NCBI GenBank assembly: GCA_963691705.1
Contig: OY829537.1
Location: forward strand, 78,637,352-78,701,351
DNA: 64,000 nucleotides
Source: Viola odorata
Lineage: Eukaryota; Streptophyta; Magnoliopsida; Malpighiales; Violaceae
Reading direction: 5' to 3'
Part shown: positions 8,319 through 18,912 of the stretch, piece after piece
Layout: each line of letters opens with the position of its first letter
How positions within the stretch are numbered: position 1 is the first letter of the stretch
Program-made: the position numbers and the translations under genes
The notes under the pieces: generated by a model
Told to the model about the DNA's origin: nothing
Database searches by the model: none
The model's input: only the letters and a program-made list of their open reading frames with translations

Positions 8319-9420
8319 CGTGCTTCGAGGCTTTACCGCTCTTTCCTTAGTGATCAAGCGTCACTAAATTTTTGTTTATTATTTTGACCACCAAAGTTTG
8401 TAGCCCCCTTTAAACATTTCGATGTGTTCAAACCACTCTTATTGCTGACTTTTCTTTATTTAGTCGCCTCTTTGCAAACTCCTTTGGCGTTATCTTCGCC
8501 ATGTTTTCCCAATGCGCTTACTTTTCCGAACAGATCCTTAGCGTTCCCACCAAAATTACAGAATTTGGTATTGGGTTAACTTTCTCGGTAAGCCTAGCGA
8601 TATCTCTGCTTACGAGATCCTCACTCCTTCCGCTGCCCGAAAAGTATTCTGCGCATTCTCAATTGTAAATCATCAGTAACAAAAACACGTTACGAGGGAT
8701 AGTAATTACCCGTAGGAGCCTTTTCGCTGCCATCATAGGGCGTTAACTTGGAACCCGCGGGAATCGCTTTCGCTATCAGCTCTATACTTCACCAGGGATT
8801 ACACATCTGGTTACTAGCCGGGATTTCACGATTCTCCGCGTTTCCCTATTTTCACGATTGGCCCTTAAAGTACCTCGTCTTAGTGAGTTGTCGGATCGGG
8901 ACGGCTATCACATGGCTAGGGAATTTTCACTTTTGGGCATTGCCCTCGCGTCCAGAACCGTGTCCTTACTTAATGACCTAGCTGCAGCAGCCCAGTCGTT
9001 AAGATAGGATTCTTGTTTCTAGAACGGAGTTTCTATTTCTTTGGGGCGTGCCTCGTCTTGCTGGGCCGTCTCCACGAGAACGGTCAATACAAGAAAAGGA
9101 CTTTTCACTCCCAAAGATACCGGGTGGTGCCCTCACTTAATGAGCCATCTGATCAAGATCGGTCATCACAAGGATAGGACTTTTCACCCCCGGGGGCGTC
9201 CAGGATCTTTTAATCCGACGCTAATTCAAGGTATAGTGGGTAGTGCCCTCACTTAATGGGCCATCTGATCAAGACCGGCCATCACAAGGATAGGACTTTT
9301 CACTTCCCCAAAATACCCCCTTTTTTATCTGCACAAAGGCAACCACAAGCTTCCACGAAAGCTCTCTCATCGAGCGTTAGTCATGGTTAGGGTTGACATA
9401 AATCAAAGGTGCAGATAAAA
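8319..9420. other. Noncoding region between gene iv and integrase (A)
   Basis: The 3' ends of gene iv (plus) and gag-pol (minus) converge here. No ORF is supported. It contains tandem repeats (9122-9310 and weaker units from about 8920). Element B has the same region at 33626-34724. Confidence 0.6.
9122..9310. repeat. Tandem repeat, about 115-base unit (A)
   Basis: Two clear units starting GGTGCCCTCACTTAATGAG and AGTGCCCTCACTTAATGGG, each followed by GCCATCTGATCAAGA, CATCACAAGGATAGGACTTT and TCAC. Degenerate units precede them. The same array is in B at 34429-34620. Confidence 0.75.
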
Positions 9421-11367
9421 TCAAATTCTAGAGTAATATAACTTCAAGCGAGCGATATTCCAAGAGTTGGATAAGGGTGTACCATCGAGAGTCTCCAGAT
9501 GATAGGCTCCTTTCCCGACAACGTGGGTGACGCGATATGGTCCATCCCAGTTTGGACTGAGTTTTCCCATGCGTTGCCCTGCCGCTCGCTTGTCTCTGAG
9601 CACCAGGTCACCGGCTTTCAGCAACCGTTCTTTGACGCGCCTGTTATGATAACGGGCCATCTTTCATTTGCAATGCTGCGTTTTCAGAAGGATTTCCTCT
9701 CGGACTTCTGGTAACGCGTCCAGGTTAGCTCGTAACCTTTCCTCATTCAGTTCCTCCCGAAAGTGAGCCACCCGTAGGCTCATGGTTCCAATTTCCACCG
9801 GTGTAACAACTTCGGTCCCAAAGGCCAACGCGAAAGGTGTTTCTCCGGTGGTAGTCTTAACGGTCATGCAGTACGCCCACATCACGTATGGTAGCTCATC
9901 AGCCCATTTCTTTTTAGACCCTTCTAGGTTTTTCTTGATGTCGCTAAGGATGCTCCGATTGGTTACTTCTGCTTGTCCATTAGTTTGCGGATGAGCCACG
10001 GAGGAAAAACGTTGCTCGATTCTAAATTCTGAGCACTGGTCTTTGAAGAATTGGCTGGTGAACTGCGTCCCATTATCGCTGACAAGGATACGAGGTACGC
10101 CAAACCTCATGATAACTTGATATTTGAGGAGACGCCAAGTTTTTTCTGCCGTGATTGTGGCGATCGCTTCAGCTTTTGCCCACTTAGTGAAATAGTCTAT
10201 CGCCACTATCACAAATTTCAGTTGAGACCTTGCCTTTGGGAATGGGCCTAGGATATCGATCCCCCATCTAGCAAAAGGACAAGGGGCGATAATTTCAGAT
10301 ATTTCAGTGGCAGGCCGCCGAGGAATCTTGGCAAACTCCTGGCACTTAGGGCAGGTTTGCACATAGTTGTGGCAATCTCTTCGGATGGTGGGCCAGTAGA
10401 ATCCGGATCGGAAAACTTGTGCCGCTAAGGTACCGCCTGACACGTGCATACCACATACCCCTTCATGGATTTCGCGCAAGGTGTGAAGACCCTCTTGTTC
10501 AGTTATACATTTGGCGGCAGGGTGAGAAAAACACCTTCGAATCAGATCCCCGTCATAGTACGTACAACGAGCTACCTGTCTCAGTACCTTCTTCTTTTCA
10601 GCGGTATCCTCAGGCAGTTCCTCGTGTTTCAAGAATTTGATTATGGGAATTCGCCAGTCGCTCTCACGCTCCTCCACACATAAAGACGCTTGCTCTTCCA
10701 TGAAGGATGGTACCGATAGCTCACGATAATATACGCCCTTGGGTATGGATGCTTCCGGATTCGCGGCCATTTTGGCTAGGTTGTCAGCTTCAGCATTTTC
10801 CTCCCTGGGGATATGCTCGAAGCTGATCTGCATGCCCTCTTTCTTTATTTCCAACAATTCTCGCTTTACTTTGGCGAGATATTGAATCATGGTGGGTCCC
10901 CGGGCCTGAGAGTGCCCCAAGACCTGGTCAATTATCAACTTGGAATCACCACAGATTTTTAGACGCAGGTCTCCTGTTCTTCCGGTATTGTGCCTCCCTT
11001 TAGAGGAAAGTCCTTTCCCTATTCTGAGCCCGGCTAGCAACGCCTCATACTCTGCCGTGTTATTAGATAACGGCTGTAGGATTCGAATGGCGTATCGTAT
11101 TTGCATATCGTGCGGCCCATTTATAAAGATTCCAGCTCCAGCCAGCTCTTGGTTTTTGGCTCCATCCACATGGACGATCCAGAGTTCCGTGTAGGTTTCC
11201 GGGAACGGGAGATCCATATCGCCCCATTCCGCTTCAGGTACGCCGTCCAAAGGATCTTCTGTAAAGGTACATTCTGCTATGAAATCAGCTAGGATTTTAG
11301 CCTTTACGGACGGTCGAGACTGATACCTCAATCCGTACTGTTCTAATTCGAGTGCCCAAATCAACAT
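9421..11367 (-). pseudogene. pol: pol: archaeal-type RNase H and integrase (A), one nonsense codon
   Basis: On minus, an open frame from 11367 begins MLIWALELEQYGL and holds the second RNase H of Tat elements: HVDGAKNQELAGAG (Asp), NNTAEYEALLAGL (Glu), ICGDSKLIIDQV (Asp), EADNLAKMA. Integrase follows: H2C2 zinc domain (HEGVCGMHVSGG, CPKCQEF), then Asp in GIDILGPFP, Asp in VSDNGTQFTSQF, Glu in NGQAEVTNRS. TGA at 9661-9666 interrupts it where B has CGA; the same frame then runs to 9421 (LSPNWDGPYRVTHVV, GPY/F-like end). Confidence 0.88.
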
Positions 11368-11388
11368 TCTTCCGGAAGATTCAGGCTT

Positions 11389-11655
11389 TCAGAATATTCT
11401 TTTCAGAGGCTGGTCCGTGAGCACGATAACGGAATAAGACTGAAAATATCGATTCATTTTGCGGGTGGCTTGTATAAGAGCGAACGCTATCTTTTCGATT
11501 CGGGCGTATCGCAACTCCGCATCCTTTAGGACGTGGCTCACAAAATAGACCGGGCGATGAGAGTGGTTATCGTCGCGAACGAGGACGGCACTGACCACTT
11601 CATCTGCGGTGCCAAGATACAGATATAAGGTATCGCCTACTTCGGGTCTCGTCAA
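11389..11655 (-). pseudogene. pol: pol: gypsy-type RNase H segment (A)
   Basis: Contains TRPEVGDTLYLYLGTADEVV, RPVYFVSHVLKDAELRY and IEKIAFALIQATRKM, typical of the ordinary gypsy RNase H after RT. A TGA at 11389-11391 replaces CGA of B (PLKRIF then Arg). It is separated from RT by a frameshift between 11682 and 11740. Confidence 0.8.
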
Positions 11656-11681
11656 TAATAAGTCAGACGATAGGTAATCCT

Positions 11682-12968
11682 TTAGCCCGATAAATGCCTC
11701 CTCACATTCCGGGGTCCACCCTTCTTGCGTATGACTTTGTCAAAAGGGAGACACTTTTCTCCATGCTTGGAAATGAATCGCCCAAGGGAAATGACTCGCC
11801 CTGTTAGCCTTTGCACCTCTTTAATGGTTCTTGGCGATATCATGTCTTGTATGGCCTTAACCTTTGAGGGGTTAGGCAGGATGCCTTTTTGGCTGACCAC
11901 ATAGCCCAAGAATTTTCCTGTTTGAAATGCAAACATGCATTTTCGGGGATTTAACTTCATGCGATACCTTTTCATTACGTCAAAGACTTCCTTTAAGTCT
12001 CGTAGGTGATCTTGAAAGCTTGCGCTCTTCAGCAATATATTGTCAACGTATGCTTCCACATTCCTCCCTATTTGCTCTTCGAATATCTTGTTGGCCATAC
12101 GTTGGAATGTAGCCCCGGTGTTCTTCAGCCCAAACGGCATCGCCGTATAACAGTAGGTGGCCTTTGGAGTGAGAAACGCAGTCTTTTCCTCATCTTCCCG
12201 AGCCATGGGGATCTGATGGTATCCAGAGTTGGCGTCCAGTGAGCTTATATAAGCGTATCCAGCGGTCTGATCAACTAACTGATCTATGCGAGGAAGCGGG
12301 TAGTAATCCTTAGGGCAGGCATCATTTAAATCTGTGAAGTCGATGCACATGCGCCAATCTCCATTGGGCTTAGGAACAAGGACAGGGTTTGCTAGCCAGG
12401 TGGGATATTGAACTTCGCGGATAAACCCTGCGTCAAGAAGCTTTGCTACCTCCTTATCTACAGCTAACGCCTTTTCATTAGAGAACGCGCGTCGCTTTTG
12501 CTGTACCGGCCTGGCATCTGGGTCCACATTGAGCCGATGTTCGGCTATTTCTCGCGAAATACCTGGCATGTCGGAGGGTTTGCACGCGAAATCTCCTTGG
12601 CATTTGTTCAGTAGCCGGGCCAGTTGAAGGTTTTCCGCTGGGCTGAGTTTTTCACTGATCAGGAAACTTGCTTCCTCTATACCGATTGCTGGAACGGGTA
12701 CCATTTTGTCCAGAGGTTGAGCGCGCTTCTCATCACTCTGCTCATAGGGGTCCGCTGCTATACATACGTACCTATCGCAGCTTCTTTGAGTCATGAGCGA
12801 GTAGCACTCCGCCGCTAGCTTTTGATCGCCCTTTATGGATACTACCCCATCCCAGGAGGGGTACTTCATCTTTAGATGCTTCTGAGATATCACCGCTCCA
12901 AAGCGGTTGAGGAAAGGTCGTCCGAGCACGACATTGTAAGGCAAATTCAGATCCACGACAAGGAACAA
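11682..12968 (-). pseudogene. pol: pol: reverse transcriptase (A), frameshifted at its end
   Basis: Copies element RNA into DNA. Visible are the protease tail (LPYNVVLGRPFLNRFG), then RT motifs NPVLVPKPNGDWRMCIDF, YPLPRIDQLVD, SSLDANSGYHQI, CYTAMPFGLKN and NVEAYVDNIL. The last departs from YVDD: the second catalytic Asp is Asn here, while B has YVDDIL and C has YVDDIL. Near 11730 the frame departs from B, consistent with a small deletion. The Asn would by itself make RT inactive. Confidence 0.85.
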
Positions 12969-12980
12969 CAGGTTCTCTAA

Positions 12981-13394
12981 TCATTTGTAGGTATCTTCTC
13001 GGAAGTATATGGGCAAAGTAATCACCCCCGTGACAGGGATTGGAACCCCATCAACGCCAACTATAGGCCGTTTGCTAGGCGTTAGCTCATTATCAGGTCG
13101 TTTCATGAGATTGTATGCTTCCAGCGAAAAGAGGTTCACCGCGCTCCCGTTATCGATAAGAGTTCTTCTGATTCCATGACTGGCGATGACGGGCGTAACC
13201 ACCAATGCATCATTGTACAGATAGACGACGCCTTTCTCATCCTCTTCGGAAAAGGATAATATCATTCGATCCAATATGCCTATCGCATCTCCTTTTTTTG
13301 TCATGCCATCACGTGTGCGCTTGTCTCCTTTCGCGGCTGTCAGATGCTCTGATTCGTCCATATAAGGGGTTCCTCCCGCGATAATGTTAATCAT
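12981..13394 (-). pseudogene. pol: pol: aspartic protease segment (A)
   Basis: LIDNGSAVNLFSLEAYNLM is the active-site block; Tat proteases here use Asp-Asn-Gly. It is in the same frame as gag, separated only by a TAG (13458-13460; B has CAG), and as RT, separated only by TGA (12981-12983; B has CGA). Confidence 0.8.
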
Positions 13395-13457
13395 AGGGAT
13401 ATATTCGTCATCAACCGTAAGAGTTTCCCTGTCTTTACCTCTGGGAGCATCATCCTT

Positions 13458-15185
13458 CTACGGCACGCGAGGAGGAACTGGTGGTTCGTCTGCTGTCCTT
13501 TTCATGAGATTATTTCTGGCATCTTCTCTTATCTGGGTGGCAAATTCTCCTAAATATCCTTCTTCCACCAAACGTTCTATCGCCGATCTTAACTCTCTGC
13601 ACGCTTCTGTGGAATGGCCCCTGGCTTTGTGGAATTTACAATAAGCATTCTCCCTTCTCCCTAGAAGCACTCCTGGTTTCGTAGGCGCGGGGTAGCGGAT
13701 GGGAAGATTTCGCTGTTCCGCTATCGCTAAAATCTCTGCCCTTGGTACGTTAAGAGAAGGAAAATCTGGGTCGTACGTCCGATTCTTATAAGAATCCCCA
13801 TGATGTCGAGAGGGGGAACCACCGGTTTTTCCCTTCGAAAAATGACCCTTCTGTTTGTTGGAGGCCTTGGGGATATGGTCCTTCCGCCTGGCGTAATCGT
13901 CGATAAAATGGTCGTCAGGTAGTAGCTTCGCGGGAGCGGTAGTAATTTGAGATGTCCCATGCGGCGCGTTATACGTCTTATCTCTATTTTCTTCCTCCTC
14001 TATTTTTGCGTAATTATGGGCTTTAAGCCTCAACGCATCTAAAGTCACTGGAGGGTCCACCATGAGCGCGTCTTTCAGCTTTCCATAGCGGCAGTTCCTT
14101 TTCAGAGCTTTTATAGCAAAATCAATAGTAACGCCCGGCGTTAAGGACATTTCCAAATCGAAGCGACTAAGAACTTCCTTTAAGATTTCTTGAGGCCTTC
14201 GTTGTATGTCAAATAACGCGGCGGCAGATTTCCTGATTGGAATTGCCGTGCTAAATCTGCTGTGGAATTTAGATTCTAATTGTGAGAAATTATTAATGGA
14301 TCCACCAGAGAGACCCTCAAACCAAAGACGCGCAACACCCGATAATGTCATAACAAATATTTGGCATAACGCCGCATCACTGTGGGTCTGAAACTGAACA
14401 AAATCCTTCACTTTATTAATGTGGGAGATGGGATCCTTGGTGCCATCATAAACATCAGTGGGAAGCTTCACGCGCCGACTGACCCTGTGACGCCTTATAC
14501 GACGGCTAAATGGGTGGCCCGATGTATCATCAAGAATTTCACGTGCCTGACGCGGAGAAGACATTTCGGCCTGACGCCCCCTATTTCGTGGTTCTGGCGT
14601 AAGATGTCGTCTAGGAGATCGACTGCGGCTCCTGTGCGAACGACTTCGATACCTTCGACTACTGGATCTTTCACTGTACTCGGGAGACACGCTTCTGTTG
14701 GCTCCTTCCCTCCATCCGTCCCACCGGTTCCTAACCCCCTCAAGTTGCCTGTCCCCTGGCAGTAGGAGACCTTGCGGCATTTGTGGTACGTAAGCCTCTA
14801 CTCTTCCTTGAGTAAACTGCTCAACACTAATTGGAGGATTTCCCGCGGATAAAGGCATCTGGAAGTTTTCTGGAAACAACGGTGATAAAGGTCGATCAGC
14901 AACAATAGATGGTGTGAACATGACGCCGGGAGGGAGACTAGATCCGGAAGCACCAGGCGTGACTCTTGCAGCCATTTCAGTCAAATATTCCAGCCGAGAA
15001 CGAAGGGCCGCTATTTCCATTGCAAAGGGATGTTCACGGTTGAGCACAGATCCCCACGAAAGAGGAGTGGAGAAATCAGATCCCGCTATCTGAGATGACA
15101 AGATGTCCGTCTGCGAGGAGGTCAGTCCCCCAGCAATTCCAGTCGAGAGGTCCAGAGATCCCGAAATAATTGGTTGTGTCGTCAT
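13458..15185 (-). CDS. gag: gag of element A, 575 aa (cut by a TAG before protease)
   Basis: Particle protein. The capsid-type Retrotrans_gag domain is around KVKDFVQFQTHSDAALCQIF, ARLWFEGLSGG and FHSRFSTAIP (about 14150-14420). An Arg/Ser-rich stretch precedes it (SSSRRYRSRSHRSRSRSPRR, RNA-binding in character). A zinc-knuckle-like CKFHKARGHSTEAC lies near 13610-13650. The frame opens with MTTQPIISGSLD; B and C have a longer N-terminus with RRRLFPFATAD, and in A that extension is broken by a stop and frameshift, so this may be a shortened gag. Confidence 0.85.
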   Translation of the reverse strand: MTTQPIISGSLDLSTGIAGGLTSSQTDILSSQIAGSDFSTPLSWGSVLNREHPFAMEIAALRSRLEYLTEMAARVTPGASGSSLPPGVMFTPSIVADRPLSPLFPENFQMPLSAGNPPISVEQFTQGRVEAYVPQMPQGLLLPGDRQLEGVRNRWDGWREGANRSVSPEYSERSSSRRYRSRSHRSRSRSPRRHLTPEPRNRGRQAEMSSPRQAREILDDTSGHPFSRRIRRHRVSRRVKLPTDVYDGTKDPISHINKVKDFVQFQTHSDAALCQIFVMTLSGVARLWFEGLSGGSINNFSQLESKFHSRFSTAIPIRKSAAALFDIQRRPQEILKEVLSRFDLEMSLTPGVTIDFAIKALKRNCRYGKLKDALMVDPPVTLDALRLKAHNYAKIEEEENRDKTYNAPHGTSQITTAPAKLLPDDHFIDDYARRKDHIPKASNKQKGHFSKGKTGGSPSRHHGDSYKNRTYDPDFPSLNVPRAEILAIAEQRNLPIRYPAPTKPGVLLGRRENAYCKFHKARGHSTEACRELRSAIERLVEEGYLGEFATQIREDARNNLMKRTADEPPVPPRVP

Positions 15186-15344
15186 AGAGAGATCAGCAGT
15201 AGCAAAGGGAATAACTATCTGCGGATTGAGAAAGGGATATTAGAGGATGATGATCGGATCGGCTCCGATCCCGTGATCATAACCGTTCCAATCTTCCGAC
15301 TAGACGGAGCTTGGCTATTAAGGACGCTCACTTAATATACCAAA

Positions 15345-15363
15345 GCTCTCAATGAAAGCACCA
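15345..15363 (-). promoter_or_regulatory. Primer binding site of element A
   Basis: On minus, two bases after the LTR end, reads TGGTGCTTTCATTGAGAGC. The same 19 bases follow the 5' LTRs of B and C. TGG is the expected complement of tRNA CCA. I do not recognise the tRNA. Confidence 0.75.
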
Positions 15364-15365
15364 TT

Positions 15366-15889
15366 TGATAAGATTCAACGTCGATCTTGTAAGATTCGGA
15401 GTCGTGCCTGATCGGAACGGTGACGGTCGGTGCCGGATGTACCTGCAAAGCGCCGGAGGGGGGGCTACGACGTAGACACTCCGATGCTTAAGTCAGTTCG
15501 GGTTTCAAAAATAACAGAGGTTCGTCTGAGTGATCTTGATCTTACCTTCAGATTGGAAAAGTAGGGGTATTTATAGGCCTATTCGGCGATACCTGGCGAT
15601 AACAATCCAGGCGATGTCTGATGGTGACGTCACAAGCGATACCGATGGATGACGTCATGAGCGATATCGGACGGGGCTGCCGGGAGCGATAAGCTCGTGG
15701 GTCCCTAGGATGGGATGGTGCCGTGCGTATAGAGTCGCGTGAGTCCCCCCCCCCGCTAATGTCGACCATCCTAGGAATCCTTCGCTGATTCTCGGGCGAT
15801 ATGAAGATATCTTACGGGTCTTATGGGAAATCGTCCCGGCGGGAGCCGCAAGTGTGGTAGCACCGTTAGGGCTGTCTTGATTGTTATCA
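15366..15889 (-). repeat. 5' LTR of element A (524 bp), promoter of gag-pol
   Basis: Starts TGATAAGATTCAACG on plus and ends TTGTTATCA. On the minus strand it holds a TATAAATA box (15568-15575) that should drive the genomic RNA, and two TGACGTCA palindromes (15625-15632, 15650-15657) upstream of it on that strand, in the likely U3 region. Confidence 0.95.
15568..15575 (-). promoter_or_regulatory. LTR TATA box, element A
   Basis: TATAAATA on the minus strand inside the 5' LTR. The same box in the same context occurs in B (40884-40891) and C (45937-45944), three otherwise diverged LTRs. Confidence 0.75.
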
Positions 15890-16379
15890 AATTTTATCAA
15901 GTTTTGGCTTATTGGCTCAATCCCTGGACCTGTTTCTTTTATGGGTTTGTTTCAAAATCTAAGAAAAATCAAGAAACCAATCGAATAGAAAGAAACCAAA
16001 TCCAAAGAAGCCAACTTTCACTTAAACCAGATCCATCAATGGGTTGTCATCAAATTAATGAAATGAATCAATAAATGAACGGAAAAGAAAAGGGCAAAGG
16101 CATCAACGGGATTGGAACTTACTTTTTAAAAAAGAAGAGAATTGAATTGAGCTCTTGAGCGGCTGGTGAAAGCTGTGATTTTTAGATGAGATGAGCGAGG
16201 TAATCCAATCCTCTCTGAAAAAGGAGAGAGCGAGGTAATGGTGCAGAGGAAAGAAAGAAAAAGGAAAGAAGAAAGAGTAATGCTATTCCGTAGGAATAGC
16301 CAAGAGGAATTGCCAAGAGGAGTCATTCCATATTTACAAGTTTGCCACTGCTTTCATAATTATGAAACTGCCACCGTGT

Positions 16380-16560
16380 TTTCCAATTCTCCATACCCGT
16401 GCATTCTTCCTCTTCCTGATTTCTAGGTTTTGGGTTTCTCTTCCTTTTCCCGATTTCTTCCTCCTCCATTCGCGACCTCCCTTCCTCCCTCCTCTATACC
16501 GCGGCAGTCATCCCTTCTCCCTTCTACCCGAACAGCGACCGCGACCGCCCACTTGGTAAG
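16380..16560 (+). other. Possible 5' leader exon of a broken host gene
   Basis: Strongly pyrimidine-rich (TTCCTC, CCTCC, TCCC repeats) and ending CACTTGGTAAG, a good plant donor site at 16556; T-rich intron-like DNA follows. The matching acceptor might be TTTTCAG near 17700, before a short frame starting ATGTGGTGG that closes after about 30 codons. Speculative. Confidence 0.25.
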
Positions 16561-17856
16561 GGATTTCGCTCATCCATTCTTTTTCTTTGCTTTATTTTCT
16601 TTTTCCTCTGTCTTTTGTAGTTTTTTAATCTTTCGTGCTCTTTCCATTCATGTCTGTTGCTTGTATCTATGGTTGTGTTTGATTGCTTTCATTTTTGGTA
16701 GTTTTGGTATTTGTTTTTGGGTAATGGGGATTTGTTGAGCTGTACCCACTTCTTGATTTTATACCTATTTTAATCTGGATCTATGGATTTTGATTGAAAT
16801 GGAAAGAATTTGGAGATGGGTTTTTGATATTAAACTGGATTAAACTGTCTGTATACTGTTCAATCTGCAATTGGAAAATAGGAAATTGTGTGTTGCTTGT
16901 TGTAGAGAATAATAAGGATGAAAATAGTGGTCTGGGAGATTCAACTCATTTCGGTAGTCGTTCTGTTGTCTAATATTTACCGATCAGATTCACAAACGGA
17001 TTGTATGTATCTTCTGTGAAATGCCATTTTTGACATTGGTAAAGTGTTGTTTTCATTTCACGTTCACTTAAGTGTGATATTGTTGAGCTTGGTCAAGAAT
17101 GTTAGGAGTTTGTGCAGTTAGGGGAAATTCAGAGTGATTCTATGGTTTGAGCGAGGCTAAAGGATGTGTGATCTCTGCATTACTCTTGTATTTTTAGAAG
17201 CAATTTTAATGAGATTATAATGGTGGGATAAATTGTTAAGAACATTTGACTTAAAAGGGATGAAATAGGGAACTACTCAAAATTTAGAAACAGTTGAGCA
17301 AAACACTGAGGATAGAACTAGAAGGACAAATTGAATGGTTTCCTGCTCCTTTTTTTAAATGTTCTTGTGGTATGATGCCAGCTGCAATGCTTCTTTGTGG
17401 TTTGTAATTTGGAGAAAGGGGAGAGAAGCAAAAAGAAAGCTTCTGATCATCAATCTCTTTTTTGTTACCAATGCCATTAATTTGTCTAGTTAGTAGCCAC
17501 CAGTAAAGAATTATTTCCCTGTCATGTTTATGTCTTTCTATTGGCGTGTACAGTGTATTTTTTCTACTTGTTGAAGGTGAATTATGGTGTCATACTAGTA
17601 GAGATTCTTGGTGCTTTTTATAGCTGAAAGAATTGCTGGAGGTGATGCCTTCTTCTAAATTCTAATAGCTCTTACTCTATCATACTTTTTAATGGTTTTC
17701 AGCAGGAGATGTGGTGGAAAAAAAGGCAAACTCACCTGCTTCCAAACTTGTTATCTAAAGTCGATACTGGGTGCAAGATATTGGCTTCCGGTTGGTGAAA
17801 CGCTACACCAAAATGGATATCTACAACATTGGATCAAGATTTAGGTTCTAAAAAGA

Positions 17857-17983
17857 GTAGGTTTGTGCATTGACTTATCTGGGAACATGATGAATGGAAT
17901 TGTCCCGAGTGGGTAACATGCATTTGCTTATTTGAAAATAATTAGGTTCCAATTAAGCCAAACAAAGCTAACTGGAGTAATTA
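17857..17983 (+). pseudogene. LRR-protein scrap
   Basis: Two fragments read like plant leucine-rich repeats: CIDLSGNMMNGIVPSG (17857-17916) and, in another frame, FQLSQTKLTGVI (about 17947-17983), both close to the LDLSxNxLxGxIP pattern. Stops surround them. It could be a remnant of an LRR receptor-like gene; short enough to be uncertain. Confidence 0.35.
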
Positions 17984-18837
17984 GAGATATATTGATCTTG
18001 TTTTCTTGAGCGCTTTTTGATTGGGCTGTTTTGTTGTTGCTCTTGAGATTGACTTTCTCGAGCGCTTTTTGATCTGCTTGTGATCTCCCAGCTCTTGCCT
18101 TTGTTTGGGTTAGAGTTGGCCTTTCCTAGCACCCCTCTCGTGTGCTTGTGTTAGTAAAATCCAGCTTAGAAAAAAAAAACTAAAGTAAAGCGAATCAAAC
18201 TCAGCAAATTTGTCAAACCTATCATTATCATTCACTCTTTTTTAACATGAACTTGCACCATGTCGAAATTGCAATTCTCATTGTGCAAATGATTTCAATC
18301 TTACATGTTATGATAGAAGGAAATTCTAATACAATCTTATTAGGCATGAAATATAGTCCATCATAAATAGTAAAAACTTCCATCATTTGCCAAAGTCTCC
18401 ATAGGGCCACATCCAACCAGCAACCTTTAATGCCTTTTTTTGGACAAGATGTTAGCAACCTTTAATGCTAAGAGCATCTTAGAACACGGTAAATGGCCAA
18501 ACCGCCATTTTCCTCATTCTTCTGCAGCACTAGCAGCACTTAAATCCAGCACTATTATAGTTTATTAGCTTCACACATCAAAGACAAAAATGGAAAAAAA
18601 CAAAGAAGTTCAGACACATGATATTTCACAACTTTCCTACAGTCCAACGCTTGGCTACCTTGTTTTGGCATGGAGTTCTAAAACTTTCCACAGAAAAATG
18701 CAACGTTTTCATTATAGCAGAATGTTCATGGATAAGATCATGCAATAAATGGGAATATTGGTATGTGCTTGATAGGAATTCTTAAATATGATGGTATGAC
18801 TTGGACAAAACCCAACAAAGGAAAATGGAACCCATAC

Positions 18838-18912
18838 CTTCCCAGTTATCATGGTATACATGTTCAGAACATCGGTGACAGTTGACTCAAAGTGTGTAGT
18901 GGCATCATAACT
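18838..18912 (-). pseudogene. Isolated host-gene exon, 25 codons
   Basis: On minus, 75 bases open in one frame read SYDATTHFESTVTDVL followed by NMYTMITGK. They are bounded upstream by a polypyrimidine tract ending CTACAG and downstream by GTATGG, i.e. consensus acceptor and donor. Length is a multiple of three with phase 0 at both ends. The family is not recognised. No neighbouring exon is visible up to the Athila LTR at 19021 or back to 15895, so the rest of the gene is lost or displaced. Confidence 0.5.

Larger units (their letters stand above)
3485..15889 (-). mobile_element. Complete Tat-lineage Ty3/gypsy element A (12.4 kb)
   Basis: Two LTRs with TGATAAG...TTATCA ends are flanked by the 5-bp duplication AATTT (3480-3484 and 15890-15894). 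gag-pol reads on the minus strand, so the right LTR is 5'. Order on minus: primer site, gag, protease, RT, RNase H, archaeal-type RNase H, integrase, tandem-repeat region, then an antisense (plus strand) gene region and the 3' LTR. The second RNase H places it in the Tat lineage. LTRs differ at about 7 of 524 sites by eye, yet gag-pol has several stops and one frameshift. Compared with element B it lacks about 3.5 kb of the antisense cassette. Confidence 0.95.

Noticed and set aside
18228..18458. 76-aa minus-strand ORF resembling a LINE RNase H
   Set aside because: The resemblance is limited to a few words; no catalytic residues or LINE context could be supported.
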